Shown piece after piece: positions 15,349-24,301 of a stretch of DNA of 64,000 nucleotides. The DNA is taken from assembly GCA_035634255.1 (NCBI GenBank), contig DASQDI010000083.1:1-64000 (forward strand). The letters are read 5' to 3'. Source of the DNA: DATLMR01 sp035634255. Its GTDB lineage: Bacteria > Acidobacteriota > Blastocatellia > UBA7656. How positions within the stretch are numbered: the first letter of the stretch is position 1; each line of letters begins with the position of its first letter. The notes beneath the pieces were generated by a model. It made no database searches and had not been told where the DNA came from. It saw only the letters and a program-made list of their open reading frames with translations. A program made the translations under genes and the position numbers.

Positions 15349-17829
15349 ATGGGCAACAAGCAAAAAATTCTCAACCTCATCGAACAGGCGGCAAAGGAAG
15401 GTTGGACGGAACTCAACCTCAGCAACAATAAACTGACGAGCCTGCCGCCTGAGATCGCGAGGCTGACTAGCCTGACCGTCATCGACCTCAGCTTCAATCA
15501 ACTGAAGACTCTGCCGCCTGAGGTCACGAAATTGACCAACCTGACCGAACTCAACCTCAGTCACAATCGACTGACGACTCTACCACCGGAGATCACGAAG
15601 TTGACCAACCTGGCCGACCTCGACCTCAGCGGCAACGAACTGACGAGCCTGCCGCCCGAGATCACGAGACTGACCGGCCTGACTAGGCTCGGCCTCAGAG
15701 GCAATAAACTGAAGATTGTGCCGCCTGAGATCGCGAGGCTGACCAGCCTAGCCGTCATCGACCTTAGCCTCAATCAACTGAAGACTCTGCCGCCTGAGAT
15801 CGTGAGGTTGACCCGGTTGACCATCCTCTATCTCAGCAACAATAAACTGACGAGCCTGCCGCCTGAGATTATGAGGCTGACGAACCTGGTTTTCCTCGAT
15901 GTCGTTGAAAATCAACTACCTATTCCGCCTGAGGCATTAGACAATCCGGGTGACGTAAAAGCGATTTTTGCCGCGCTGGCGGGAGTGGTGAGCGGAGAGC
16001 GGTTGAATGAGGCGAAGATGCTGGTGGTCGGAGACGGCAAGGTCGGCAAAAGCTCGGTGGTGGAGCGATTGCTTTACGACACATTCAATCCGCAGAAAGA
16101 GACCACGCTGGGCGTCGAGATCAATGACGAGATGAAGGTCGTCCAGAGTGAATTTAAAGGCGAAGGCGAGCCGGTCAAACTGAACATCTGGGATTTCGGC
16201 GGGCAGGAAATTCAGCACTCGACGCACCAGTTCTTTCTGACCACGCGCAGCCTTTACCTGCTGGTGGTGGATGCGCGCAAAGGCGACCAGCTCAGCAACA
16301 TCGAATACTGGCTGAAGCTGATCGAAAGCTTCGGAGGCGCTTCGCCCATCCTCGTCGTCATTAACCAGATCGATCAGTTGAAAGGCCAGCGCGCGCTCAA
16401 TCTGGATCGAAAGGCGTTGCAGGATAAATACAATATCCGGGATTTCATAGAAACTTCTTGCGCGACGGGTCAGGGCATTCCCGACCTGGACAGGGCGATT
16501 GCCCGCGAGGTCGAACAGTTGAAGCACGTGCGCGACATCTGGCCGCGCGAATGGCTCGCCATCAAACGGCGGCTGAAAGACATGCGGGCTGATTACATCC
16601 CGGTCGAGAGGTATCTGGAAATCTGCGACGATGAGGGATTGAAGGACAAAGACCTCCAAAGATCTCTGCTGGGACTGCTGCATGATCTGGGCGTGGTGAT
16701 ACGCTTTCCGGGCGACACGCAAGTGCTCAACCCGCGATGGGTGACACAGGGCGTGTACGGCCTTCTGACTTCGGCGCAACTGGTGAAAGCGCAGGGTCAG
16801 TTCGATCTGAAAGACGTGGGCAAAATTTTAGCTGGCTTGCCGGATTCCAGAGATCGTTACCCATCGCACACGCACCGCCGGCTGATCGACGTGATGAAGC
16901 ATTTCGAGCTGTGCTTCGAGTTCACCGACCGTCCGGGGCATTACCTGATCCCGCGCCACCTGCACGATAACGAGCTTGACATCCCATGGGACGAGACGGA
17001 TGCGCTGAGGTTTCAATACCATTACCCCGAGACGCTGCCCGATTCCATCATCTCGCGCTTCATCGTCCGCATGAACCAGTACATCACCAAGCAATATTAC
17101 TGGAAGAACGGCGTCTTCCTTCACAGCGGCGAGAATCGGGCGAAGATCAAAGCAGATCTGGTGGACCGCAAAGTCTTCATCTCGATCACCGGCAAGGAAC
17201 AGACGCGCCGCGCTTTCCTCGCGGTCATCCGCTCGGCCTTTGACGAAATCAACAGCAACTTCAAACTCGAGATCAGGCAGATGATCCCCGTGTCGGGCTT
17301 CCCGCACGTGCTGGTCTCGTACCAGGAGTTGCTAGTCCACGAAGAGATGAACGAATCGGAGATCGTCATCCCCGAATTGCGGAAGAAGTTCTCCGTCAGA
17401 GAATTGCTCGACGGGGTCGAAGAGTTGAGCGTACGCATGGAGCGCCGCGAGCGCGACCGAGACAAAAGGAGATTTCCGCAACCTGTGCCCGAAGACATTC
17501 AACCTAAACCGCACCCGCCGACCCCGACTCAACAGAATAATCCCTGGCGGTCGGGGTCGTTTTACCTTGTCAGTTATGTGGTGGTAATTCTCACGATCCT
17601 CGCCGCCATCATCGTGCTGAACACATACGGCGTCTCCTGGACGACCGCGACGGTTATCCCCTTCGTCCTGATCGGAGGATTGCTGAGCATCGGCATTATT
17701 GGAGCGAACCAACTGAAAAACGATGACCGGCTGTCGGATGAGAGTTACGTAAAGCTGATGATCGAGTCGTACAAGCGTTTGCCGCTGCTCAGGGGCAAGG
17801 GCGAATCGGATAACCTGCTGACCAAATAG
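15349..17829 (+). CDS. LRR-Roc-COR (ROCO) GTPase with membrane tail
   Basis: This 826-residue protein opens with about eight leucine-rich repeats of 23 residues (LTSLPPEIxRLTxLxxLDLS type, residues about 15-205). A Roc GTPase follows, with the P-loop GDGKVGKSS near 228, switch DFGGQE near 283 and NQID near 338, then a COR dimerisation domain to about 690. A proline-rich linker leads to two predicted membrane helices near 737-785, which many bacterial ROCO proteins lack. It probably acts as a membrane-tethered regulatory GTPase. GAGG precedes the ATG. The 270 bp upstream hold no recognisable gene. Confidence 0.9.
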   Translation: MGNKQKILNLIEQAAKEGWTELNLSNNKLTSLPPEIARLTSLTVIDLSFNQLKTLPPEVTKLTNLTELNLSHNRLTTLPPEITKLTNLADLDLSGNELTSLPPEITRLTGLTRLGLRGNKLKIVPPEIARLTSLAVIDLSLNQLKTLPPEIVRLTRLTILYLSNNKLTSLPPEIMRLTNLVFLDVVENQLPIPPEALDNPGDVKAIFAALAGVVSGERLNEAKMLVVGDGKVGKSSVVERLLYDTFNPQKETTLGVEINDEMKVVQSEFKGEGEPVKLNIWDFGGQEIQHSTHQFFLTTRSLYLLVVDARKGDQLSNIEYWLKLIESFGGASPILVVINQIDQLKGQRALNLDRKALQDKYNIRDFIETSCATGQGIPDLDRAIAREVEQLKHVRDIWPREWLAIKRRLKDMRADYIPVERYLEICDDEGLKDKDLQRSLLGLLHDLGVVIRFPGDTQVLNPRWVTQGVYGLLTSAQLVKAQGQFDLKDVGKILAGLPDSRDRYPSHTHRRLIDVMKHFELCFEFTDRPGHYLIPRHLHDNELDIPWDETDALRFQYHYPETLPDSIISRFIVRMNQYITKQYYWKNGVFLHSGENRAKIKADLVDRKVFISITGKEQTRRAFLAVIRSAFDEINSNFKLEIRQMIPVSGFPHVLVSYQELLVHEEMNESEIVIPELRKKFSVRELLDGVEELSVRMERRERDRDKRRFPQPVPEDIQPKPHPPTPTQQNNPWRSGSFYLVSYVVVILTILAAIIVLNTYGVSWTTATVIPFVLIGGLLSIGIIGANQLKNDDRLSDESYVKLMIESYKRLPLLRGKGESDNLLTK

Positions 17830-17937
17830 GCAATCGGAAAAGAGAGGGTCATATCCTGCGGGACGGTCTGGTGGTATTGCGATCCGACGATTCGCCCGCA
17901 CCCGAGCCCGCAATCAGGTTCCTCGTATTCGGCGGCC

Positions 17938-19476
17938 TCATCCGTCCGCGTCCCCAAGGTCGCTGTTCGCCGGCCCATTAACTACTCGCCCGTATCGGTC
18001 GAAGCGCGAGCCGTGACACGGACAGTCCCACGTCTTCTCAACGCTATCCCAACTCACGATGCACCCGAGGTGCGTACACACGGCCGAGCGTTCGTGCAGC
18101 GCCCCTTGCTGATCCCGGTAAACGGCAACCTTAGTCAGCCCGCGCCGGATTACAGCGCCTTCGTCCGGCGCGATCTCTTCGGCTGAGTCGACATCGCCGC
18201 CCGCCAGATAACCTTCCGCATACTGCGCGGCGACGTTGAGATTCTCTTTGGCGTATTCGCCAAGCGCGCCGAGCGTCTTGCGCGACGGATCGTAGAGCGA
18301 CGCCCAGGAGCACTCGCGCCCCATGATCAGGTCCGTGATGAGGATTCCGGCGATGGTCCCATGCGTCATGCCCATTCCCGAATCGCCCGTCGCGATGTAG
18401 ACGTTACGCGGGTCACCCGGATTGCGGCCGATGAAGGCCACGCCGTCGACAGGCTCCATGACCTGCCCGGACCAGCGGAACTCTATGCTCTCGATCATCG
18501 GGAACCGCTCTCTCGCCCATGCTTCGAGCCGGGAGTATCTCTCGGAGCCATCGTCCGCCTGCCCCGACTTATGGTCTTCGCCCCCCACTATCAACAGGTC
18601 GTAATCGTCGCCCCCGCCGGAAATGCTCTGAAGCCTTACGTAGTGATAGGGGTCGAGCGTATCCCAGTACAACGCCCTCGCGACCGAACCTCGCGGAACC
18701 CGCGCGCCCAGTACGTAGGTGGTATAAGGGGCCTGCTTGGTGTGGATCGTGACTATGTCGTTGACCGGAGTGTTCGTCGCAACCACAATCGCGTAGGCGG
18801 TCACCACATGCCCATCGCTGGTTTCGACCCTGGCGGACGCGCCGCCTTCCATACTGTTCGCGTGCGTCCCCGTGAAGATGCGGCCGCCATCCCGCTCGAT
18901 AGCGCGCGCGAGTCCGGCGAGATACTTCAGGGGGTGGAACTGCGCCTGCTGCGGGAAGCGTAAGCACGTTCCCGTATCGAAGGAATCGACAGGCGCGCGC
19001 TCTACCAGCTCGACATCCGTGAGCCCCGCCCGGTGCGCCGCCTTGAGTTCGCGTTCGAGTACCTCCTTCGAGTCGTCCGGCGGAACAAAGAGATACCCTT
19101 CGAGCCGCTCAAACTCGCAGTCGATCCCCTCCTCGGCGACGATTGACTCGATGCGATCAATTGCCGCCGTGTGACTCAGGGCGGCGAGCCGCGCGCCCTT
19201 CTCGCCGTGCAAACGCTCGATCTCGAAGTAGCGGTCGTCGACCGCGTTGGAGAGGTGCGCCGTAGTGCGTTCCGTCATGCCTCCGCCGACGCGCCCATCG
19301 TCCAGCACAACCACCGCCTTACCTTCGCGCGTAAGCAGGTACGCGGTCGTCATCCCCGCTATCCCTGCGCCGACAATGCACACGTCGGCATGCGTGTTCT
19401 CAGTTAGTGACGAGTGGGCCGGCACTTCCGCCGTTGCCATCCAGATGGAGATAGATTCTCCGGAATTACTGTCCAT
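17938..19476 (-). CDS. FAD-dependent oxidoreductase fused to a Rieske domain
   Basis: This 512-residue protein has a D-amino-acid-oxidase-type FAD domain, with the dinucleotide motif IVGAGIAGMTTAYLL at residues 34-48 and a late IATGDSGMGMTHG segment. A C-terminal Rieske domain binds a 2Fe-2S cluster through CTHLGC (467-472) and CPCHGSRF (485-492). This fusion is common in bacteria, but the substrate is unknown. The C terminus stops soon after the second cluster motif and is slightly short. I prefer ATG 19476 (GGGAG about 11 bases upstream) over a TTG six codons earlier. It converges with the ROCO gene. Confidence 0.9.
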   Translation of the reverse strand: MDSNSGESISIWMATAEVPAHSSLTENTHADVCIVGAGIAGMTTAYLLTREGKAVVVLDDGRVGGGMTERTTAHLSNAVDDRYFEIERLHGEKGARLAALSHTAAIDRIESIVAEEGIDCEFERLEGYLFVPPDDSKEVLERELKAAHRAGLTDVELVERAPVDSFDTGTCLRFPQQAQFHPLKYLAGLARAIERDGGRIFTGTHANSMEGGASARVETSDGHVVTAYAIVVATNTPVNDIVTIHTKQAPYTTYVLGARVPRGSVARALYWDTLDPYHYVRLQSISGGGDDYDLLIVGGEDHKSGQADDGSERYSRLEAWARERFPMIESIEFRWSGQVMEPVDGVAFIGRNPGDPRNVYIATGDSGMGMTHGTIAGILITDLIMGRECSWASLYDPSRKTLGALGEYAKENLNVAAQYAEGYLAGGDVDSAEEIAPDEGAVIRRGLTKVAVYRDQQGALHERSAVCTHLGCIVSWDSVEKTWDCPCHGSRFDRYGRVVNGPANSDLGDADG

Positions 19477-19776
19477 CGCTTCTTGTTCTCCCAAAACGGA
19501 TCGGTTTGACCAGTCTGGCCTTCAGAGACGCAAGCCGCGTCACACACATTTCCTGCGCCGCCTGACGGCCATCTTAACGTTTTTTCGCTTTGGGGTCTAA
19601 CGCCCGTCAGACTGTGTGAAACCTCAATAGCCGTTCTGATCGGAGAAGGCGTCGGTGATTACGCCTCTGACGAAGACCCGGCGGGCTTCACCGGTGCTTT
19701 CAATGACGAGGCTATTAGAGAAGTCTGTCGTCAGCTCACCCCGCTTTGTAAGCGGCCGGATTTATTTTGCGGGGAA

Positions 19777-22224
19777 TTACTTTTTAGGTACGAGTCTTAC
19801 TCCCGATTCCGCGCTGAATTGCTCCAGTGACGCATCCAGATCCTTTGCGGGGTTAACGTGCGGGTGACCTGTTCCCAGGTGACCCTTCTTCAGCCACTCC
19901 ATATAAAGACGCCGATGGTTCGGGTCCGGGAGTCTTGCGATTAATTCCGGAGACTGCTCAAGCTCAGGCTTGTCGTACCTATCACTAATCTTTTGTTTAC
20001 TCGGCAGGTCATCGCCATCTCCCCTACTTCTCCGCGGCTTCTTCGTAGTAGCACCTTCCCCGGGGTCAAGTTCAGCAGCCGGTGGCCCTGAATTCTTTTT
20101 CAGCTTGGAGTCTGACGTTGGAGGCTTCTTGCCCATGCGAGTTGGGTTAGTGTTCTGACCGGTAGCGCCTGCGCCTTGCACGGGATCGATAGTTTGCCCG
20201 CGTGGGAGGTCTTTCGTCGCATTCACGGCCACCTTCGCAGCCTGATCCCGGGGCGGAGGCTGTGCGTCGTTCGCTGGCTGCTTGTTCTTAAAAACAGGGT
20301 GAGAGGTATCCACCTGTACGCCTCGCGAAGATGCGTCGGTATCGCGGAGCATTCCCGTGGGCTTCCCGGTGCCCTGGCCGCCCCCCTGCTTTACTGTAGG
20401 AGCCGGGACGGGCCTGCTCTTAACCGGCGGCGCGGGCGTCGATGTTTTGATAGGCATACGCGCTCGTGGGGCCCTCCCAGGAAGCCGGCCAAGAGACACC
20501 ATGCCCAACATCTGAAGATGGATTTCATCCCAGTGCTTGATGTACTCCTGCCACGCCTCGCGCGGCCGCATGCCGAGTTCGATCATGAAGTAACGCATGG
20601 TGATTTTAGACGACTCATCGGCGTGATCCAGTCTGGTCGTCTCGTATGTGTAGTACCCATTTTCGCCCTTACCGTCCGTCTCCACACGCACCAGGTAGCC
20701 TTCCTGCTCCCAGACGAATACGTCCGGCGGATGCTCTACCGCATCCTTCGGGACCTGCTTCTTTTCGATATAAGCGCGTATGCCGGAAGGAACATCAGGC
20801 GCAATAGATTCTTCAGCCTCGGTATTCGCGTCCGCAATAGCCCCGAGTACGGGATGCTTAAACGCCGTGAGCGCATCTACTCCGATGACATGGGCTTGCC
20901 ATATTGTGGTGGGCTCAGATGGGACCGGAAACAATTTCACCGTGCCTTCGCCGAGGTCGTTCTTGCCGAACAATGTGTCCATCACTTGGTCCCTGGTCAT
21001 CGGTTTTTCGAACGCCAATTCATAGCCGTGCCCCTTCCCGAGTCCAAAGCCTGACCGCACGTGCCTGACGGGGGACTGCCCTTCATCAAGCCGGTAGTTT
21101 CTGGTTATTTTGAAGCCCAAATCATTCTTTAAATCCCTGCGCCTGGGCCCCGCGCCCGGTTTACTCGGACCGTCAGCCCACTCTACCGTAATTTCATGGG
21201 GGGGCGGCGGACTCCATTGCCCCGGAACCGGGGGGGCAGAGGGTTTCCCTGGAGAGACCGTCTCCGTGCGGGCCCTCATCCTGTTAACCGTCGCCTGCTG
21301 CCCCTCCAGGTCGAACGTCTGCAAGGTCCAGCTGTGGCCCCCAGGCCCCTGCACGAGCCTGGCTTCGTCAGGCACCTTGCCATCTACAAATAACACCTGC
21401 ACCGCCTGTTCCCTGGTGATGGGGCGGCCGAAATCATATTGGTAACGGAGCTCCCCTAACTTGATGACCCTGGCCTTATTCGGCACGCCTTCACTCACCT
21501 TAGAGTCTCTTTGCATCCCCTGCGCGTGCCCCGCTCGCTGCTGGACGACATGAGTCAACTCATGGGCCAGTAATTTCCTCCCCTCGCGCGACCCCGGCTC
21601 AGGTTGATCGGCGCCGAACACAATGTCGTGACCTACTGTGTAGGCGTTGGCGTGCACGTCCTGTGCGGACCGCTCAGCGGCAGCCCCGGAATGCACCCGC
21701 ACTTGGGAAAAGTCGTGGCCGAAGCGTTCCTCCATGTCCTGCCGTAACGGCGGCTCCAGCGGCCTGCCAGGTCCGGCGAGGGCCTCGCCTACACTGGCGG
21801 GCGCTGCATCCATCTGTCCGGTCGACTGCCCCGCGAAGCGCTGGATATTTAGCGGAGCGCCGCTAACGGCGTGATGGGCCGGCGTCGCCATCACCTGATC
21901 GGCGACCCGATCCGCTTCCTGCTCGTATTCGTCCCCAGGCGTGTTGATCGTCAGTTTAGTCTGCATCACTCCTTCTGCAAGAGAATGCATGGGAGTTGGG
22001 CTGAAATCGTCTCCGAAGCGAGGCGATGCCGCGGCCGTCGATCCGACACCGGGCTCTTCGGTATGGGCCTGCAACATCCGTAGCACAGCTTGATTACCAA
22101 CCGTGCTCTGCAAATTGAGGATGGGATGCTCGCGATGGGCCTGCTGAGGGGTCGTCACATCAGGCTGATCAAGGCTGGAGGATACTGCCTTTTGAGGCTG
22201 CTGCTCTTGCGCAAAGGTTCGCAT
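19777..22224 (-). CDS. DUF4157 (eCIS core domain) large protein, candidate effector
   Basis: This 815-residue protein carries LQSTVGNQAV at 38-47, a motif shared with the two DUF4157 proteins at the other end of the eCIS cluster. The DUF4157 domain is at about 155-230 and includes the metalloprotease-like HELTHVVQQ at 221-229. The remaining 580 residues are not recognised and include a long Lys/Pro/Gly-rich low-complexity region before a compact C-terminal tip. DUF4157 proteins are associated with contractile injection systems, often as cargo or processing peptidases. GGAGATGGAGC lies before the ATG at 22224. It is encoded opposite to the eCIS operon. Confidence 0.85.
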   Translation of the reverse strand: MRTFAQEQQPQKAVSSSLDQPDVTTPQQAHREHPILNLQSTVGNQAVLRMLQAHTEEPGVGSTAAASPRFGDDFSPTPMHSLAEGVMQTKLTINTPGDEYEQEADRVADQVMATPAHHAVSGAPLNIQRFAGQSTGQMDAAPASVGEALAGPGRPLEPPLRQDMEERFGHDFSQVRVHSGAAAERSAQDVHANAYTVGHDIVFGADQPEPGSREGRKLLAHELTHVVQQRAGHAQGMQRDSKVSEGVPNKARVIKLGELRYQYDFGRPITREQAVQVLFVDGKVPDEARLVQGPGGHSWTLQTFDLEGQQATVNRMRARTETVSPGKPSAPPVPGQWSPPPPHEITVEWADGPSKPGAGPRRRDLKNDLGFKITRNYRLDEGQSPVRHVRSGFGLGKGHGYELAFEKPMTRDQVMDTLFGKNDLGEGTVKLFPVPSEPTTIWQAHVIGVDALTAFKHPVLGAIADANTEAEESIAPDVPSGIRAYIEKKQVPKDAVEHPPDVFVWEQEGYLVRVETDGKGENGYYTYETTRLDHADESSKITMRYFMIELGMRPREAWQEYIKHWDEIHLQMLGMVSLGRLPGRAPRARMPIKTSTPAPPVKSRPVPAPTVKQGGGQGTGKPTGMLRDTDASSRGVQVDTSHPVFKNKQPANDAQPPPRDQAAKVAVNATKDLPRGQTIDPVQGAGATGQNTNPTRMGKKPPTSDSKLKKNSGPPAAELDPGEGATTKKPRRSRGDGDDLPSKQKISDRYDKPELEQSPELIARLPDPNHRRLYMEWLKKGHLGTGHPHVNPAKDLDASLEQFSAESGVRLVPKK

Positions 22225-22328
22225 GCTCCATCTCCTATTTTTTTGTAGCAATGTTGCCTGAAGCAGGTGCCCGCATTAATGTTCGAAGGGGCGACCCGTT
22301 GACCTTCATTAAAAATTCATCCCGCCCG

Positions 22329-22640
22329 TTATTCATCGAAGCTGAATCTCTCGGCCTCTCTCGCCGCCCGCCCCGCGTGATCAGGTATCTTCATCCATGT
22401 CGCTATAGAGGTGAGCTCGCCGTCTTCGACCTCCCTGCTCAACCCTTCTTCCATCCGCCCCTTCAGCCGCTTCTTTAACCTCCACCCCGAAACGATCAGG
22501 GACGATATTAATAATGCGGTTGCCAGCAGACCTATGTGATCGACGAGAGGGGAGATGTCATTCAGGGCGAAAAAACAAACAGGCATTCCCAGAAGAATCA
22601 GGATCAGCCATATTATGATCTCTCTTTTACGCATTACCAT
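22329..22640 (-). CDS. small two-helix membrane protein
   Basis: This 103-residue protein has two predicted membrane helices (about residues 7-26 and 33-52) and a charged cytoplasmic tail. I recognise no family. AGAGG lies before the ATG; a second ATG is two codons later. It lies between the divergent DUF4157 gene and the eCIS operon, upstream of the DUF4157 gene and in the same direction, so the two may be co-transcribed. Confidence 0.55.
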   Translation of the reverse strand: MVMRKREIIIWLILILLGMPVCFFALNDISPLVDHIGLLATALLISSLIVSGWRLKKRLKGRMEEGLSREVEDGELTSIATWMKIPDHAGRAAREAERFSFDE

Positions 22641-22745
22641 TACAACCTCTGCTTCACTCCGTCAGGCGAGTCGGGCTTCGGCAAGTATACAGCGAGTGTC
22701 AAATTAACCTGCCGTACTTCAGTCCGTATAACGTGTCGCGCCGTT

Positions 22746-22759
22746 CCGGAATTATCCGG
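22746..22759. promoter_or_regulatory. palindrome upstream of the sigma-54 promoter
   Basis: CCGGA-ATTA-TCCGG is an inverted repeat about 140 bp before the -24 element. Its position fits a bacterial enhancer-binding protein site. The role is inferred from position only. Confidence 0.3.
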
Positions 22760-22899
22760 CATGCCTACCCTCTTACCCGGACGCGCGGGCGTCAGTGATG
22801 GAGAAAATTATCCATCCCGCCGGCGCGATGGCGGACTAAAAACTCCACCTTGGCCCTATGAAAAACTCGAAATCGCGGGCTTTTCGCGCCGCACTTCGC

Positions 22900-22913
22900 G
22901 GCACACGAACTGC
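22900..22913 (+). promoter_or_regulatory. candidate sigma-54 promoter of the eCIS operon
   Basis: GGCACACGAACTGC has the invariant GG and GC pairs with exactly 10 bases between them, matching the RpoN consensus GGCAC-N5-TTGC except for one T to C. Transcription would start near 22925, about 35 bp before the GTG of the first eCIS gene. A sigma-54 activator is encoded at the other end of the cluster. Confidence 0.6.
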
Positions 22914-22958
22914 TCTATGCTCAGCCGAGCCATAGGCGAAGGAGAGGCAGAGTAGAAG

Positions 22959-23537
22959 GTGGCAAATTTCCAAGTCATTGCAGCCGTGTCTGAAACTTTG
23001 GCGGTAGTGCTTACGGATGCGCTGAGCATACTGGACGGGCAGCCGAGGGCCGAGTTGCACGACCTTCAATTCGACACCCCGCCGGCCACCGCGCAGCTCA
23101 CGCTCTTTCTCTTCGAGATCGGGGAGGACCCGAGCGCGCGCAATCGCCCCCGCATACGCAACATTGACCCGCCGGACTTCGAAGTCAGGAAGCCTCCGGT
23201 GGCCCTGCTGCTGCGTTACCTGCTCACGGCGTGGGGGGGCGATCAGGTGTCCGCGCAACTCATCCTTGGCCGGGCGATACAGGTGCTCTACGACAAGGCA
23301 ATCCTGAGCGGCCCGGACCTGAAAGGCGTGCTCGCGAACACCGACGAGGTGCTCAAGGTCACGATGTCTCCGCTCAGCCTTGAGGAGCGCACGCGCGTGT
23401 GGCACGCCGTACAAAAACCGTACCGGCTCTCGGTCTCCTACGAGGTGCGCGTCGTCGACCTCGATTCAGAGGACGTCACCCGCTTCAATCCCGTCACCCG
23501 CCGGACGCTGGATTTTGATGGGTTGGAGGGAGAGTGA
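22959..23537 (+). CDS. eCIS sheath-terminator-type protein (Pvc16-like, DUF4255)
   Basis: This 192-residue protein matches DUF4255/Pvc16 N-terminal domains: an AAVSETLAVVLTDAL opening, a LTLFLFEIGEDPSARN strand and PVALLLRYLLTAWGGD. In characterised eCIS the homologue caps the distal end of tube and sheath and fixes particle length. It starts at a GTG with GGAGAGG upstream and is the first gene after the candidate sigma-54 promoter. Its stop overlaps the next start. Confidence 0.88.
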   Translation: MANFQVIAAVSETLAVVLTDALSILDGQPRAELHDLQFDTPPATAQLTLFLFEIGEDPSARNRPRIRNIDPPDFEVRKPPVALLLRYLLTAWGGDQVSAQLILGRAIQVLYDKAILSGPDLKGVLANTDEVLKVTMSPLSLEERTRVWHAVQKPYRLSVSYEVRVVDLDSEDVTRFNPVTRRTLDFDGLEGE

Positions 23538-24289
23538 TGGTCAGGCGCAGCGAGTTGCCCGGCGAAGTGATCGAGATGTACAGCCCCATCGGGCTGCTCC
23601 CGGTGGACGCTTTCACCGGAGGCTCGCCCATCGGGTCGGTCAGCGCCTTTCTGGACGCGCAGGACGCCGCCGGCGTCTGGCGTAAGACGGGCGTCAGGGA
23701 GGTCAGGACGCCGAGCGGGGTGATCGCTTACCCGAGCCTCGCGAGGAGCGCCGAAGTTCCGGGCCAGCCGACCCGCTACCGGGTGCGGATCGAAGCCCAG
23801 TACTACCAGCCTCTCTACCTCAAAGATTCCGACGCAATCGAATTCGACGCCTTCCCTTACAACGACTCCAACCCGCCGGAGGATTACCCGAAAAAGCCCG
23901 AGGATTTCCCCGATTACCTCAACAAATTCCTGATGAAAGTGATGCTGACGCCCGCGCCCAATTACCCGTTCCCGAACCACATCTTCGTGCTGCGCGGGGC
24001 GGTGGTCGACAAGGAGACGGCGGAGCCCGTCGTCAGGGCCGAGGTCTTCTGGGGGAACAAGGAGAACACTCTGACGACCGGGCCGCCCGACGAGCTTTAT
24101 GACCGAAAGCGGGTCCTGACCGTAACGAAGGGCGTCTTCGCCCTGCCCCTGCGAATCACGGAGAAAGAGCAGCTTGGGAACAAGCAGACCATCGACGCCT
24201 TCGATCACAGGACGGAACGCGAAGGAGAGATCCAGATCAGCATCCCCCAGGACCTGGGGAGGAACCAAATCATCCCTATTGAAAAATGA
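23537..24289 (+). CDS. eCIS-associated protein with a carboxypeptidase-regulatory-like fold
   Basis: This 250-residue protein has an N-terminal beta-rich part (SPIGLLPVDAFTGGSPIG) and a second beta-sandwich-like segment (FVLRGAVVDKETAEPVVRAEVFWG) typical of carboxypeptidase regulatory domains. I do not recognise an exact family. The ATG at 23537 overlaps the stop of the Pvc16-like gene, and the sheath gene starts 12 bp later. This position implies a structural or assembly role in the particle, perhaps at the cap. There is no signal peptide, as expected for a cytoplasmically assembled particle. Confidence 0.75.
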   Translation: MVRRSELPGEVIEMYSPIGLLPVDAFTGGSPIGSVSAFLDAQDAAGVWRKTGVREVRTPSGVIAYPSLARSAEVPGQPTRYRVRIEAQYYQPLYLKDSDAIEFDAFPYNDSNPPEDYPKKPEDFPDYLNKFLMKVMLTPAPNYPFPNHIFVLRGAVVDKETAEPVVRAEVFWGNKENTLTTGPPDELYDRKRVLTVTKGVFALPLRITEKEQLGNKQTIDAFDHRTEREGEIQISIPQDLGRNQIIPIEK

Positions 24290-24301
24290 GAGGACGAAAC
24301 A

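Noticed and set aside
19624..19761. Open frame on the minus strand after the 19777 gene, in the same frame beyond two stops
   Set aside because: About 45 codons are open in the same frame as the DUF4157 gene, but there is no start codon. Read-through or a decayed tail is possible, but nothing supports it.
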